Of a stretch of 64,000 bases of DNA, positions 1 to 9,116 are shown in pieces. Source of the DNA: JAOPZW01 sp963851295. Lineage in GTDB: Bacteria; Actinomycetota; Thermoleophilia; Solirubrobacterales; Solirubrobacteraceae. The number at the start of each line of letters is the position of its first letter. Positions within the stretch are counted from its first letter, which is position 1. The translations under genes and the position numbers were made by a program. Where the stretch lies: positions 310,001 through 374,000 of the forward strand of contig CAWKOS010000008.1 in the NCBI GenBank assembly GCA_963851295.1, in the 5' to 3' direction. Under the pieces are notes generated by a model, which saw only the letters and a list, made by a program, of their open reading frames with translations, was not told where the DNA came from and made no database searches.

Positions 1-911
1 GCGATGAGCTTGAGCTTGCCGTCGAAGGTCGTGATGTCGCCGCACGCCCAGACGCGGTCCAGCGACGTCCTGAAGAGCCCGTCGACGCGGATGGCGCCCT
101 TCTCGATCTCGAAGCCCCACTCCTTGAGCGGCCCGAGCGCGGTCTTGAACCCGAGCTGCAGGAGGATGGCGTCGCACGGGACCTCGATCGTCTGCGAGTC
201 GTCCTCGGAGTGGAAGAGCTCCACGCCCTCGACGGCGCCGTTGCCGCGCACGTCGCGCACCTGGTAGGGGACGTGGAGGTCGATGCGCCCATCGGCGTGG
301 GCGTCCATGACCTCCTTGACCGTCGCCTCGTGGGCGCGGAAGCCCTCGCGGCGGTGCACGAGCGCCACGCGCTCGGCCACGTCGAGGAGGTTGACGACCC
401 AGTCGCAGGCGCTGTCGCCGCCGCCGATGATGACGACGCGCTTGCCCGCGAACTCGCTCTTGGAGCCGACGAGGTAGTGGGCGCCGCGGCCCTCCCAGGC
501 GGTCATGTCGTAGTCGGGGAGCTTCTTGGGCTCGAAGGCGCCGTGGCCGCCGGCGACGATCACCGTGCGCGAGCGCAGGTCGCCCTTGTCGGTGTGCAGG
601 ACGACGAGGTCGTCCTCCCAGGAGATCGAGTCGGCGGTGGTCTCGAGGTGGACCGGGACGTCGAACTGCTCGACCGTCTGCTGGCGGTGCAGCTCGACGA
701 GGTCCTTGGCCAGGATCTTCGGGTGGCCGGGGACGTCGAAGATCCACTTCTCCGGGTAGAGCGTCGTGAGCTGGCCGCCGAGCTCGGGCAGCGAGTCGAT
801 GATCCTCGAGCTGGCCTCGCGCATCCCGGCCCAGAAGGCGGCCGACAGCCCCACCGGCCCCGCGCCTATGACCGTGATGTCGCGGATCTCGTCGAAGTCG
901 GGATGGGTCAT
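1..911 (-). CDS. Ferredoxin--NADP(+) reductase, thioredoxin-reductase-like type (C-terminus cut by window edge)
   Basis: About 303 codons are visible; the frame runs off the left edge. The FAD-binding motif GAGPVGLSAA lies near residue 15, the NADPH-binding IIGGGDSACDW near residue 155 and the second FAD motif ACGDITTFDGK near the visible end. No CxxC redox pair is present, so this is not a thioredoxin reductase; it fits the YumC-type reductases that pass electrons between NADPH and ferredoxin. Its ATG overlaps the hemQ stop codon by four bases (ATGA), so the two are translationally coupled in one operon. Reduced ferredoxin is also the product of the nearby korAB complex, which makes a shared electron pool plausible (inference). 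Confidence 0.9.
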   Translation of the reverse strand, partial: MTHPDFDEIRDITVIGAGPVGLSAAFWAGMREASSRIIDSLPELGGQLTTLYPEKWIFDVPGHPKILAKDLVELHRQQTVEQFDVPVHLETTADSISWEDDLVVLHTDKGDLRSRTVIVAGGHGAFEPKKLPDYDMTAWEGRGAHYLVGSKSEFAGKRVVIIGGGDSACDWVVNLLDVAERVALVHRREGFRAHEATVKEVMDAHADGRIDLHVPYQVRDVRGNGAVEGVELFHSEDDSQTIEVPCDAILLQLGFKTALGPLKEWGFEIEKGAIRVDGLFRTSLDRVWACGDITTFDGKLKLI

Positions 912-1606
912 GAGAGCGGTTCGAGCGCCGTGGGGACGGGCTCGCCGTCGAGGGCGCTCAGGGCGCGCTCGAGCGACGTCGCGATGCACGTGAAGCTCGG
1001 CGTGTCGCGCAGGGTGAAGGCCGACGCCTCGGTCGTCCGCAGGCGCTGGACGAGATCCAGGAACGCGCCCGCGTCGTCGGTGTCGAAGGCGACCACGAAC
1101 TCCTGGTCGTCGAGGCCGAAGCAGTACGTCGTGTGGTTGTCGACCTGCGGGTACTCGCGCCCGACGCGGATGTGGTCCTGCATGATCCGCCAGCGCTCGT
1201 CGGCGGGCAGCGCGTACCAGGCGCGCGTCTTGACGAACGGGTAGACGAAGAGGTACTTGCCGCGGAAGGGCCGCGGCACCAGGCGCTTCTCGTCGGAGTA
1301 CTCCGAGCCCTTGCGCAGCCCGAGGAACGAGTAGGGCTGCGAGCACCACTTCGTCAGCCCCGCCTGGGCCAGGACGACGTGGAACTCGTGGATGCGGTCG
1401 AGGTTCTCGGCCTCGGCGACGAGCATCAGCTCGGCGTCGCCGCGCGTGCCCACGAGGCTGAAGGCCTGGAGCAGGTGGTCGGTGGCGAAGTCCTCGCACG
1501 CGGCGAGGAACTCCTGCTTGTCGCGCGCGCGGATGTCGGGGTCCAGACGCCGCCAGGCAGGATCGACCTTGAGGAACGTGTACTTCACGAAGTGTCGCTC
1601 GGGCAC
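908..1606 (-). CDS. hemQ: Coproheme decarboxylase HemQ/ChdC (chlorite-dismutase-like)
   Basis: The protein has 232 residues, usual for actinobacterial HemQ. It should oxidatively decarboxylate coproheme III to heme b, the last step of the coproporphyrin-dependent heme route in Gram-positive bacteria. The family signature is visible late in the protein: GREYPQVDNHTTYCFGLDD followed by QEFVVAFDTDD. The central PYSFLGLRKGSEYS stretch and the KYLFVYPFVKTRAWY strand also fit. GTG at 1606 is chosen because TATCCT lies exactly 7 nt upstream, the spacing of a leaderless transcript; an inner GTG at 1588 has no signal. Downstream is the ferredoxin-NADP reductase, overlapping by 4 nt. Confidence 0.92.
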   Translation of the reverse strand: MPERHFVKYTFLKVDPAWRRLDPDIRARDKQEFLAACEDFATDHLLQAFSLVGTRGDAELMLVAEAENLDRIHEFHVVLAQAGLTKWCSQPYSFLGLRKGSEYSDEKRLVPRPFRGKYLFVYPFVKTRAWYALPADERWRIMQDHIRVGREYPQVDNHTTYCFGLDDQEFVVAFDTDDAGAFLDLVQRLRTTEASAFTLRDTPSFTCIATSLERALSALDGEPVPTALEPLS

Positions 1607-1613
1607 TTCAGAA

Positions 1614-1619
1614 AGGATA
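1614..1619 (-). promoter_or_regulatory. Putative -10 box of the hemQ-reductase operon
   Basis: TATCCT on the minus strand ends 7 nt before the hemQ GTG, so transcription would begin at the start codon (leaderless). No convincing -35 box is seen. Confidence 0.5.
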
Positions 1620-1671
1620 GTCCTGGCCCGGAACGCGGGTTTGCCACACCATGGCCGCCGGGCACGGTCGA

Positions 1672-1677
1672 TAGGAT
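1672..1677 (+). promoter_or_regulatory. Putative -10 box of the GT4-flippase gene
   Basis: TAGGAT is followed by 7 nt and then ATG at 1685. It favours the inner ATG (MRIALVSPYSW, matching the usual PimA-type N-terminus) over the ATG at 1676, which overlaps the box itself. Confidence 0.5.
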
Positions 1678-1684
1678 GAAGGGG

Positions 1685-4021
1685 ATGCGGATCGCCCTCG
1701 TGTCTCCGTACTCGTGGAGCTACCCGGGCGGAGTCACCCGCCACATCGAGGCTCTGGCCGAGCAATTCCTCGCCGGCAGCCACGACGTGCGCGTGCTCGC
1801 GCCCTACGACCCGCCCGACAAGCTGTCGGCGCGGATGCATCGCGGCGCCCGCCCCGAGGCGCGCGAGCTGCCCGACTGGGTCATCCCGCTGGGGCGCACG
1901 ATCGGCGTCAAGTCCAACGGCGCCGTCTCGAACCTCCCGCACACGCCGTACGCGATCTCCACGCTGCGCCGCGAGCTGCGCGCGGGCGACTTCGACGTCA
2001 TCCACGTGCACGAGCCGGTCGCCCCGGTGGTGGGCTACGACGCGCTCGACACGACCGTCGCCCCGCTCGTCGGCACCTTCCACTGCTACTCCGAGAACGC
2101 GATCTCCAACGGGATCGGCAACGCCTTCGGCGCGCGGCGCAAGCTGCAGCGCCTGCACGTGCGCATCGCCGTCTCCGAGGCCGCCGCGTGGACCGGCCGG
2201 CGCTTCTACGGCGGCACGTACCGGATCATCCCCAACGGCGTCGACGTGCCGGCCACGCTGCCGGCGCCCGAGGTGCGGCCGCCTGGTGCGCCGCTGCGCC
2301 TGGCCTTCGTCGGCCAGGCCGTCGAGCGCAAGGGGCTGCCCGTACTGCTGCGCGCCTTCGAGGCGCTGCGCGACCACGTCGGGGTCGAGCTCATCGTCGT
2401 CGGCGCCGATCGCGACGAGGTCGAGCCGCTCATGCTCGACGGCGTCCACGGCGTCAACGTGCTGGGCAAGGTCTCCGACGCCGAGAAGGCCGCGGCGCTC
2501 GCCTCGGCCGACCTGCTCGTCGCGCCATCGCTGGGCGGCGAGAGCTTCGGCATGGTCCTGACCGAGGCCTTCGCGGCCGGCACCCCCGTCGTCGCCTCCG
2601 ACATCCCCGGCTACCGCGACGTCGTGCGCGACGGGGTCGACGGCGTGCTCTTCCCGCGCGGCGACGCCACCGCGCTGGCCGAGACCCTGCGCGACCTCGC
2701 CGTGGCGCCCGACCGGCGCGCGGCGATGGCCGTCGAGGCCCGCTCGCACGCGCCCCGCTACGCCTGGCCGACCGTCGCCGGCGAGGTCCTCGAGGCCTAC
2801 ACCGACGCCGCCGCGATGCCGCGACCGGCCACCACGCGCCAGCGTGTCGGCGTGTTCCTGGGCACGATCCCCGCCGATCTCGGTCCGCGCCAGCCTCCCG
2901 ATGGCGCCTGCCCAGCCTCGAGGCCTCCAAGCGCGAGGGCCGCGATCGCCGCCGCGCGGCGGCGCGCAAGGTCGGCATCGGCCTGGCGGGGCTCGCCGCC
3001 ACGTGGCTCGCCCTGCTCGCCCTGCAGCGCATCGGCCTGGACCGCATCGGCGACAGCCTGCTACGGGCGACGCCGACCTGGGTCCTGCTCGGGCTCGGGC
3101 TGATGTGCGCCTCGATGGTCGTCCGCGGCGTCGCGTGGCACGCGATCCTGACCGCCGCGCTGCCCGAGGCCCGCCTGCGCCGCTCGGACGCGCTGCAGGG
3201 GACCTTCATCGGCGTGCTCATGTCCGCCACCCTGCCGGCACGCCTCGGCGAGCCGTCGCGCGCGCTGATCGTCGCCCGCCGCAGCGGACGGCCACGCGAC
3301 AACCTGCCCACGGTCGTCGGCTCGATCGTCTCGCAGGCGCTGCTCAACGTCGTCGCGCTGGTCGCGCTGGGGATCGTGATGTTCTCGACGGTCGACCTCT
3401 TCAGCCATCGCCAGCGCGGCCTGGTGGCCTTCGCCCTGGCGCCGATGGCGGTGCTCGTGGCCGTGCTCGTGCTGCCCGCGCTGCTGCGCGGCGGCCTGCC
3501 CTCGCGCTCGCGCCGCGTCCAGGCCGGCGCGGCGAAGGTGCGCGCCGCGCTCGCCCAGGTGCGTGCGGGCCTGCGGGTCTTCCGCTCGCCCAAGCTCGGG
3601 GCGCAGGCGACGGCCCTGCAGCTCACGGCATGGGTCATCCAGTGGATGTCGTGCTACGTGCTGCTCGTCGCCCTCGGGCTCGACGACCGCGCCGGGGTCG
3701 GCGCGGCGGCCGCCGTGCTGTTCGCGGTCAACGTCACCGCGGTGCTGCCGATCACGCCGTCGAACCTCGGCGTCTTCCAGTTCGCCTGCGTCGCCGTGCT
3801 CGCCGGCGCCTACGGTGTCGGCAACGCCGACGCGCTGGCCTACGGGATCATCCTGCAGGCCGTCGAGATCGCGACCGCCGTCGTGATGGGCGCGCCCGGC
3901 GCTCGTCAAGGAGGGCATGAGCTGGCGCGACGTGCGCCTGCGCGCGCTGCACGCCAGCCCGGTCAAGCTCGATCCGCTGCCCGCGAGCGGGCGCGGCGGC
4001 GAGGTCCGCGCGGAGGCATAA
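1685..4021 (+). pseudogene. GT4 glycosyltransferase (PimA-like) fused to UPF0104/LPG-synthase-type flippase domain, two frameshifts
   Basis: The first ~400 codons encode a GT4 enzyme like phosphatidylinositol mannosyltransferase PimA: N-terminal SPYSWSYPGGVTRHIE, the FVGQAVERKGLPVLLRAF turn, and the donor-binding GGESFGMVLTEAFAAGTPVV. From about 2915 the good coding frame shifts; it then encodes an eight-or-so-helix UPF0104 membrane domain with LPARLGEPSRA and LPITPSNLGVFQ. At 3895-3897 one extra C shifts the frame back, and the tail ends at TAA 4019-4021 in the original frame. The membrane half has no plausible start of its own, which argues for one ~778-residue fusion. The two opposite single-base shifts may be sequencing errors or real decay. 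Likely role: making and moving a mannosylated lipid. Confidence 0.72.
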
Positions 4022-4028
4022 GCGGGCC

Positions 4029-4283
4029 TTGGCCGAGGCCTGGGTCTACCTGCTGCGCTGCGCCGACGGCTCGCTGTACACCGGCTGGACCGTCGACCTC
4101 GAGGCGCGGCTGCGCCGCCACGCCGCGGGCAAGGCGAGCGCCTACACGCGCAGCCGCCTGCCCGTCGAGCTGGCGCTCGCGGTGCCGGTCGCCGACCGCA
4201 CCGCGGCGCGGCGCGAGGAGGCGCGGATCAAGGCGCTCGATCGGCCGGCGAAGCTCGCGCTCATCGCCGACGCGGGTGGCTGA
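4029..4283 (+). CDS. GIY-YIG nuclease-domain protein (YhbQ/UPF0213-like)
   Basis: This 84-residue protein starts at TTG, 8 nt after the flippase stop. The opening strand WVYLLRCADGSLYTGWT holds the GIY-YIG equivalents (VYLL and YTG), followed by the conserved LEARLRRH and the arginine-rich helix near AAGKASAYTRSRLPVEL. Single-domain proteins of this type occur widely; a role in DNA repair or recombination is assumed for the family but no substrate can be read from the sequence. It probably shares the transcript of the gene before it. Confidence 0.85.
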   Translation: MAEAWVYLLRCADGSLYTGWTVDLEARLRRHAAGKASAYTRSRLPVELALAVPVADRTAARREEARIKALDRPAKLALIADAGG

Positions 4284-4296
4284 CGGGGTCGCTTGC

Positions 4297-4652
4297 GTCC
4301 GCGCCGCCGGGTGCTGGTTTCCGGTTGGCGCTTGTGGTCGCGAACAGCATCACCGAGGGGAGAGAGCAGCCTGCGGTGGCCGGTGCGCTCGCGGCTCCGC
4401 GGGCGTGTGCGTGGTTCGGCGCGAAGCGTGGGCGTTTCGTCGCACCTTCGGCGCCCGTGTGTGCCGCGTGCTGCCTAAGGGTCGATATGCGGCCCTAAGG
4501 CAGCACGCGCGGAGCGGGCGCGCCCCGGGGAGCCGCCTGCGCCGGGCGAAGCGCGGACGCCGGCGCCGCCGGGAGCGCCGGTCACTCTCTCCCTCGGTGA
4601 GCTGTTCGCGACCGCGAGCGCCAAGCGAAAACCGCCGCCCGGCGGCGCGGAC
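4297..4652. repeat. 356-bp foldback element: nested inverted repeats in the gap before korA
   Basis: The 432-bp gap between the GIY-YIG gene and korA holds no credible gene. Its outer arms (4297-4368 and 4584-4652) are about 70 bp long and pair with few mismatches, including GTCCGCGCCGCCGGG and GGTCGCGAACAGC. In the centre is a second palindrome, arms 4465-4481 and 4493-4509, differing at one base, around an 11-nt loop. The intervening parts are also roughly complementary, so the whole can fold into one long hairpin. It shares the core GCATCAcCGAGGGGAGAG with the element at 63385-63579. Confidence 0.75.
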
Positions 4653-4715
4653 CCCGGCCCGCCAGTGTCTGGGTTCCGAACACACCTGCCGAGAGTGCTA
4701 GCGTAGGCATCGTCG

Positions 4716-6605
4716 ATGGCAACGACGGAGTTTCCCGCGGTCGAGGAGTCCGCTCCGGCCAAGAACGGCCACGTCAAGGTCGAGCGCCAGGAGCGCGTGA
4801 TCGTCCGCTTCGCCGGCGACTCTGGCGACGGCATGCAGCTCGCCGGTGGCCGCTTCACGGACGCCACCGCGGTCTTCGGCAACGACCTCGCGACCCTGCC
4901 GAGCTTCCCGGCCGAGATCCGCGCGCCCGCGGGCAGCCTCGCCGGCGTCTCGAGCTTCCAGATCCACTTCGCCTCGCGCGACATCGCCACGCCCGGCGAC
5001 CTGCCGAACGTGCTCGTGGCGATGAACCCGGCGGCGCTGCGGGCCAACGTCGCCCAGCTCGCGCGCGGCGCGACGATCATCGTCAACGAGGATGCGTTCA
5101 CGACCCGCAACCTCCAGAAGGCTGCCTACGACGAGAGCCCGCTCGAGGACGACTCGCTCGACGCCTTCCAGGTCAAGCGCGTGCCGATGAACACGCTGGT
5201 CGGCCGCGCGATCGAGGGGCTCGAGGGGGCCACGACGCGCGACGCCCAGCGCGCGCGCAACCTCTTCGCCCTCGGCCTGCTGTCGTGGCTCTACGACCGC
5301 CCGACGGAGGTCACCGAGCGCTGGATCGAGGCCAAGTTCGCCGACAAGCCCAAGGTCCGCGACGTCAACCTCGCCGCCTTCCGCGCCGGCTACGCCTACG
5401 GCGAGACCGCCGAGCTCATCGACGTCCGCTACGAGGTCCTGCCCGCGACCGACGTCCCCGCCGGCGTCTACCGCAACGTCAACGGCACCACGACGACCGC
5501 CCTGGGCCTGCTCGCCGCGAGCGTGCGCAGCGGCCTGCCGCTCGTCCTCAGCGCCTACCCGATCACCCCGGCCTCCGAGCTCCTGCACGACCTCTCCAAC
5601 CGCCAGTCGGCGGGCGTGCGCACGATCCAGGCCGAGGACGAGATCGCCGCCGCGGGCATGGCGCTCGGCGCCGCCTTCGGGGGCGCGCTGGGCGTGACCG
5701 CCACGAGCGGCCCCGGCCTCGACCTCAAGACCGAGGCGATCGGCCTCGCGGTCGCGCTCGAGCTGCCGATGGTGATCGTCGACGTCCAGCGCGCCGGGCC
5801 CTCGACGGGCATGCCGACGAAGACCGAGCAGTCCGACCTGCTGGCGGCCCTCTACGGGCGCCACGGCGAGTCGCCGGTGCCGATCGTCGCCGCCTCGACG
5901 CCGGGGCAGTGCTTCGACGCCGCCTACGAGGCGGTGCGCATCGCCGTGCGCTACCGCACCCCGGTGATCCTGCTCACCGACCTCTTCCTGGCCAACGGCT
6001 CGGAGCCCTGGCGGGTCCCCGACGCGGCGGCGCTGCCCGCCATGGATCCCGACTTCGCCCGGCCGCCGGGCAACGGCGCGGCCTTCATGCCCTACGCGCG
6101 CAACGCCGACGGCGGCCGGCCATGGGCGATCCCCGGCACGCCGGGGCTGGCGCACCGGATCGGCGGCCTCGAGAAGGCCGACGTCACGGGCGAGATCAGC
6201 TACGACTCCGCCAACCACGCCCGGATGACCGCGCTGCGCGCGGCCAAGGTCGCGGGCATCGACGTCCCCGACGTCGAGGTCGACCACGACGACGGCGCGA
6301 AGCTGCTCATCATCGGATGGGGCTCGAGCGAGGGCGCGGTCCGCGCCGGCGTGCGCCGCGTGCGCACCGGCGGGCGCAAGGTCGCGCGCGCCCATCTGCA
6401 CCATCTCAACCCGCTGCCGTCGAACCTCGGCGAGGTCCTGCGCTCCTACGAGCGCGTCCTGCTGCCCGAGATGAACAGCGGCCAGCTCGCGCGCGTGCTG
6501 CGCGCCGAGTACCTCGTCGACGTGCGCAGCTACACGCGCGTGGAGGGGCGGCCGCTGTTCGCGGCCGAGCTCGAGGAGGCGATCCTGGAGATGCTGCCCG
6601 CATGA
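4716..6605 (+). CDS. korA: 2-oxoacid:ferredoxin oxidoreductase, fused gamma-alpha subunit
   Basis: The 629-residue protein combines the gamma domain (about residues 25-200, starting RVIVRFAGDSGDGMQLAGG) with the alpha domain (about 230-620). The alpha part carries SAYPITPASELLHDL, the YPITPxS motif of this enzyme class, and GPSTGMPTKTEQSDLL. With KorB it oxidises 2-oxoglutarate or a related 2-oxoacid to the acyl-CoA while reducing ferredoxin; this fused form is the usual aerobic actinobacterial KorA. TAGCGT lies 11 nt before the ATG and no strong ribosome-binding site is seen. The gene overlaps korB by four bases. Exact substrate cannot be told from sequence. Confidence 0.93.
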   Translation: MATTEFPAVEESAPAKNGHVKVERQERVIVRFAGDSGDGMQLAGGRFTDATAVFGNDLATLPSFPAEIRAPAGSLAGVSSFQIHFASRDIATPGDLPNVLVAMNPAALRANVAQLARGATIIVNEDAFTTRNLQKAAYDESPLEDDSLDAFQVKRVPMNTLVGRAIEGLEGATTRDAQRARNLFALGLLSWLYDRPTEVTERWIEAKFADKPKVRDVNLAAFRAGYAYGETAELIDVRYEVLPATDVPAGVYRNVNGTTTTALGLLAASVRSGLPLVLSAYPITPASELLHDLSNRQSAGVRTIQAEDEIAAAGMALGAAFGGALGVTATSGPGLDLKTEAIGLAVALELPMVIVDVQRAGPSTGMPTKTEQSDLLAALYGRHGESPVPIVAASTPGQCFDAAYEAVRIAVRYRTPVILLTDLFLANGSEPWRVPDAAALPAMDPDFARPPGNGAAFMPYARNADGGRPWAIPGTPGLAHRIGGLEKADVTGEISYDSANHARMTALRAAKVAGIDVPDVEVDHDDGAKLLIIGWGSSEGAVRAGVRRVRTGGRKVARAHLHHLNPLPSNLGEVLRSYERVLLPEMNSGQLARVLRAEYLVDVRSYTRVEGRPLFAAELEEAILEMLPA

Positions 6606-7624
6606 CGACCCTGCCGCTGGCCCTGACCAAGGCGGACTTCCAGTCCGACCAGGAGACCCGCTGGTGCCCGGGCTGCGGCGACTACTCCGTGCTCGCCGCG
6701 ATCCAGGGCTTCATGCCCGAGCTCGGCATCCCGCCGGAGCGGATCGTCTTCGTCACCGGCATCGGCTGCGCGGGGCGCTTCGCCTACTACATGAACACGT
6801 ACGGGATGCACGCCATCCACGGCCGTGCCCCGACGATCGCCACCGGCCTGGCCGCGGCGCGCGACGACCTCTCGGTGTGGATCGTCAGCGGCGACGGCGA
6901 CGCGCTCTCGATCGGCGCCAACCACCTCGTGCATGCCCTGCGCCGCAACGTGCCGGTCAAGATCCTGCTCTTCAACAACCGCATCTACGGCCTCACCAAG
7001 GGCCAGGCGTCGCCGACGAGCGAGTTCGGCAAGGTCACCAAGTCGACGCCCGGCGGCTCGATCGACCCGCCGCTCGATGCCCTCTCGCTGGCCCTCGGCG
7101 CGGGGGCGACCTTCGTCGCGCGCGCCGTCGACCGCGACAAGCAGGGGCTCGTCGACGTCCTGCGCGCCGCCGCGGAGCACCGCGGCGCCGCCTTCGTCGA
7201 GGTCCTGCAGGACTGCCCGGTCTTCAACGACGGCGCCTTCGACCACCTCACCGACAAGGACGCCGCCGCCCACAACCGCATCGGGCTCGTCGACGGCCAG
7301 CCGATCCGCTTCGGGCTCGACCACGAGCTCGGCGTCGTGCGCGACGAGGACGGCACCCTCGCCGTCGCCCGCGTCGACGAGGTCGGCGCCGAGCGCCTCA
7401 TCGTCCACGACGCCACCTGCGAGGACCCGTCGCTGGCCTTTGCCCTCGCGCGCCTGGGTGTCCTGGGCGCCGGCCCGCTGCCGCTGGGCGTCTTCCGCGC
7501 CGTCGACGCCCCCGCGTGGGGCGCCGGCCTCGTCGCCGAGCTGCGCGCCAACCGCGAGGGCATGGACGACGCCGACCTCGACGCGCTCCTATCCGCCGGC
7601 GACACCTGGACCGTCGGCGGCTGA
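6602..7624 (+). CDS. korB: 2-oxoacid:ferredoxin oxidoreductase, beta subunit
   Basis: The 340-residue protein starts inside the korA stop (ATGA). It has the cluster-binding WCPGCGDYSVL near residue 22, the GIGCAGRF stretch, and the thiamine-diphosphate motif GDGDALSIGANHLVHALRRN followed by LFNNRIYGLTKGQ. These make it the ThDP- and iron-sulfur-binding subunit that pairs with KorA. Its last 36 bp overlap, in the opposite direction, the end of the FUSC-type membrane protein gene. The C-terminal tail after about residue 300 is alanine-rich and less conserved in character. Confidence 0.93.
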   Translation: MTTLPLALTKADFQSDQETRWCPGCGDYSVLAAIQGFMPELGIPPERIVFVTGIGCAGRFAYYMNTYGMHAIHGRAPTIATGLAAARDDLSVWIVSGDGDALSIGANHLVHALRRNVPVKILLFNNRIYGLTKGQASPTSEFGKVTKSTPGGSIDPPLDALSLALGAGATFVARAVDRDKQGLVDVLRAAAEHRGAAFVEVLQDCPVFNDGAFDHLTDKDAAAHNRIGLVDGQPIRFGLDHELGVVRDEDGTLAVARVDEVGAERLIVHDATCEDPSLAFALARLGVLGAGPLPLGVFRAVDAPAWGAGLVAELRANREGMDDADLDALLSAGDTWTVGG

Positions 7625-8701
7625 CGCCGGCGGCGGCGAAGCGAGCATCTCCTCGGTGGGCAGCTCGTCCGCGGGCTGCGGCGCGCCGGCGATGACCTCG
7701 GCGGCCCGCATGACGTCGACCGCCGTCGAACGCACCTGGCTGATGATCTCGGTCAGCGCGAGGTCGGGCTCGCCCTCGAAGACGTCGCGGGCGTGGGCGG
7801 CGGCCAGCCGGGCGCGGCCGCGCGCCTCGGCCGCGCGCGTGGGGTCGTCGTAGGCGGCGGCGAGCGTCCACACCGCCTGGGCGAGCTCGCGGATCGCGTC
7901 GGACAGCCCCTCGGGCGCGGGCAGCCGCGCCCGCGTGTAGCGCAGCGCGTGGCGCGCGAGCACGCGCGTGTTGCGCACCGCGAAGTCCACGTGCGGCAGC
8001 GTGCGCGCGTAGCGTTCGAGCAGGCTGCGCGCCCCACGGCGCGGCGGGGCGAAGCGCACCATCTCGCGCGCGTCGCCCAGCGTCTCCTCGAGCTCGGACA
8101 TCCGGGCGTCGATGCCGCGCGCGAGGCGCAGCGCGACGTCGGCGCTGTCGGGGTCGCCCTCCGCGATCGCCCCGGCGACGCGCTCGAGCGTCTCGCCGAG
8201 GTCGCGGAAGACCGCCTGCGCCGCGCGGCCCACGAGCAGCCCGGGATCGGGTGGGAAGAAGAGCGTCCCGACCGCCATCGCGACCAGGCCGCCCGTCAGC
8301 GCCTCGAGGAAGCGGTCGGGCGAGTAGCCCGACTGCGACGGCTCGATCGAGGCGAGCAGCAGCGCCGAGACCGCCGCCTCGCTGACCAGCAGCTCGCCGC
8401 CCCCGAGGACGACCGCGGCGCTCATGGCGAGCACGATCATCAGCCCGATCTGCAGTGGCCCGTTGCCGATCGCGTTGAGGATCAGGTCGGCGACCGTGAG
8501 GCCGAGGACGACGCCGGCGATGAGCTCGGCGGCGCGCCGGCCGCGCTGGTGGTAGCTGGCGCCGAGCGAGATGACCGCGGCGATCGAGGCGAAGACCGGC
8601 CGCGGGTCGTCGATGGGCAGCAGCAACGCCAGGTAGTAGGCGGCGACGGCGGCCGCCGCCGTCTGGAAGATCGGGAGCAGCCGCGGCCGCAGCCGCCGCA
8701 C
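7589..8701 (-). CDS. FUSC/aromatic-acid-exporter-type membrane protein
   Basis: A 370-residue protein with about six hydrophobic helices in the first 170 residues (AAVAAYYLALLLPI, VFASIAAVISLGA, IAGVVLGLTVADLIL and others), then a long soluble helical part. The arrangement and the DPRPVFASIAAVISLG segment fit the FUSC/ArAE family, whose members export aromatic acids or are of unknown function. GTG at 8701 is the first start in frame; no clear ribosome-binding site is seen. It lies 38 bp after the YbjQ gene and is probably co-transcribed. Its 3' end overlaps korB by 36 bp. Confidence 0.75.
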   Translation of the reverse strand: MRRLRPRLLPIFQTAAAAVAAYYLALLLPIDDPRPVFASIAAVISLGASYHQRGRRAAELIAGVVLGLTVADLILNAIGNGPLQIGLMIVLAMSAAVVLGGGELLVSEAAVSALLLASIEPSQSGYSPDRFLEALTGGLVAMAVGTLFFPPDPGLLVGRAAQAVFRDLGETLERVAGAIAEGDPDSADVALRLARGIDARMSELEETLGDAREMVRFAPPRRGARSLLERYARTLPHVDFAVRNTRVLARHALRYTRARLPAPEGLSDAIRELAQAVWTLAAAYDDPTRAAEARGRARLAAAHARDVFEGEPDLALTEIISQVRSTAVDVMRAAEVIAGAPQPADELPTEEMLASPPPASAADGPGVAGG

Positions 8702-8739
8702 GCCCCACCGCAGGGTGACCCGGAGCCGGCGCAGCGGCG

Positions 8740-9060
8740 TCAGAGCTTCGTCGCGCGGACCGCCGTGCCGTAGGCGCAGATCTCGGTCCAGGTGGTGCCC
8801 AGCTCCGACGTGTCGAAGCGGAACGCCATGACCGCGTTGGCGCCCTTGCCCTCGGCCTCCTCGACGAGCCGCTCCTGGGCGTGGCGGCGGCCCTCGGCGA
8901 GCATCTTGGTCATGCCCTTCAGCTCGCCGCCGACGAGCGACTTCAGCGAGGCGCCGATCTGCGAGCCGACGTTGCGCGAGCGCACCGTGAGCCCGAAGAC
9001 CTCGCCCATGACCTCCTCGATCTGGTAGCCGGGCAGGTCGTTCATGGTGGAGATGATCAT
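8740..9060 (-). CDS. YbjQ/UPF0145 (DUF74) family protein
   Basis: The 106-residue protein matches the whole length of the UPF0145 family: MIISTMNDLPGYQI at the start, GEVFGLTVRSRNV, the DIGA-like QIGASLKSLVGGEL, and GANAVMAFRFDTSE near the end. The family forms homopentameric heavy-metal-binding-like folds with no settled function. The ATG at 9060 has TAATCT exactly 7 nt upstream, so the mRNA is probably leaderless. The FUSC-type gene follows it in the same direction. Confidence 0.88.
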   Translation of the reverse strand: MIISTMNDLPGYQIEEVMGEVFGLTVRSRNVGSQIGASLKSLVGGELKGMTKMLAEGRRHAQERLVEEAEGKGANAVMAFRFDTSELGTTWTEICAYGTAVRATKL

Positions 9061-9067
9061 GCGCGCG

Positions 9068-9073
9068 AGATTA
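9068..9073 (-). promoter_or_regulatory. Putative -10 box of the ybjQ-FUSC unit
   Basis: TAATCT on the minus strand, 7 nt before the ATG at 9060; the best -10 match of the leaderless series in this window. Confidence 0.55.
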
Positions 9074-9116
9074 CGCGAGCGCGTATCACGCGTCCGCCCC
9101 CGGGGCTCGATGATGT

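Noticed and set aside
908..2749. One 613-codon open frame on the minus strand covering hemQ and its upstream region
   Set aside because: Only the last 232 codons resemble a protein; the upstream part is antisense to the GT4 gene and low-complexity, and the leaderless box fixes the hemQ start at 1606.
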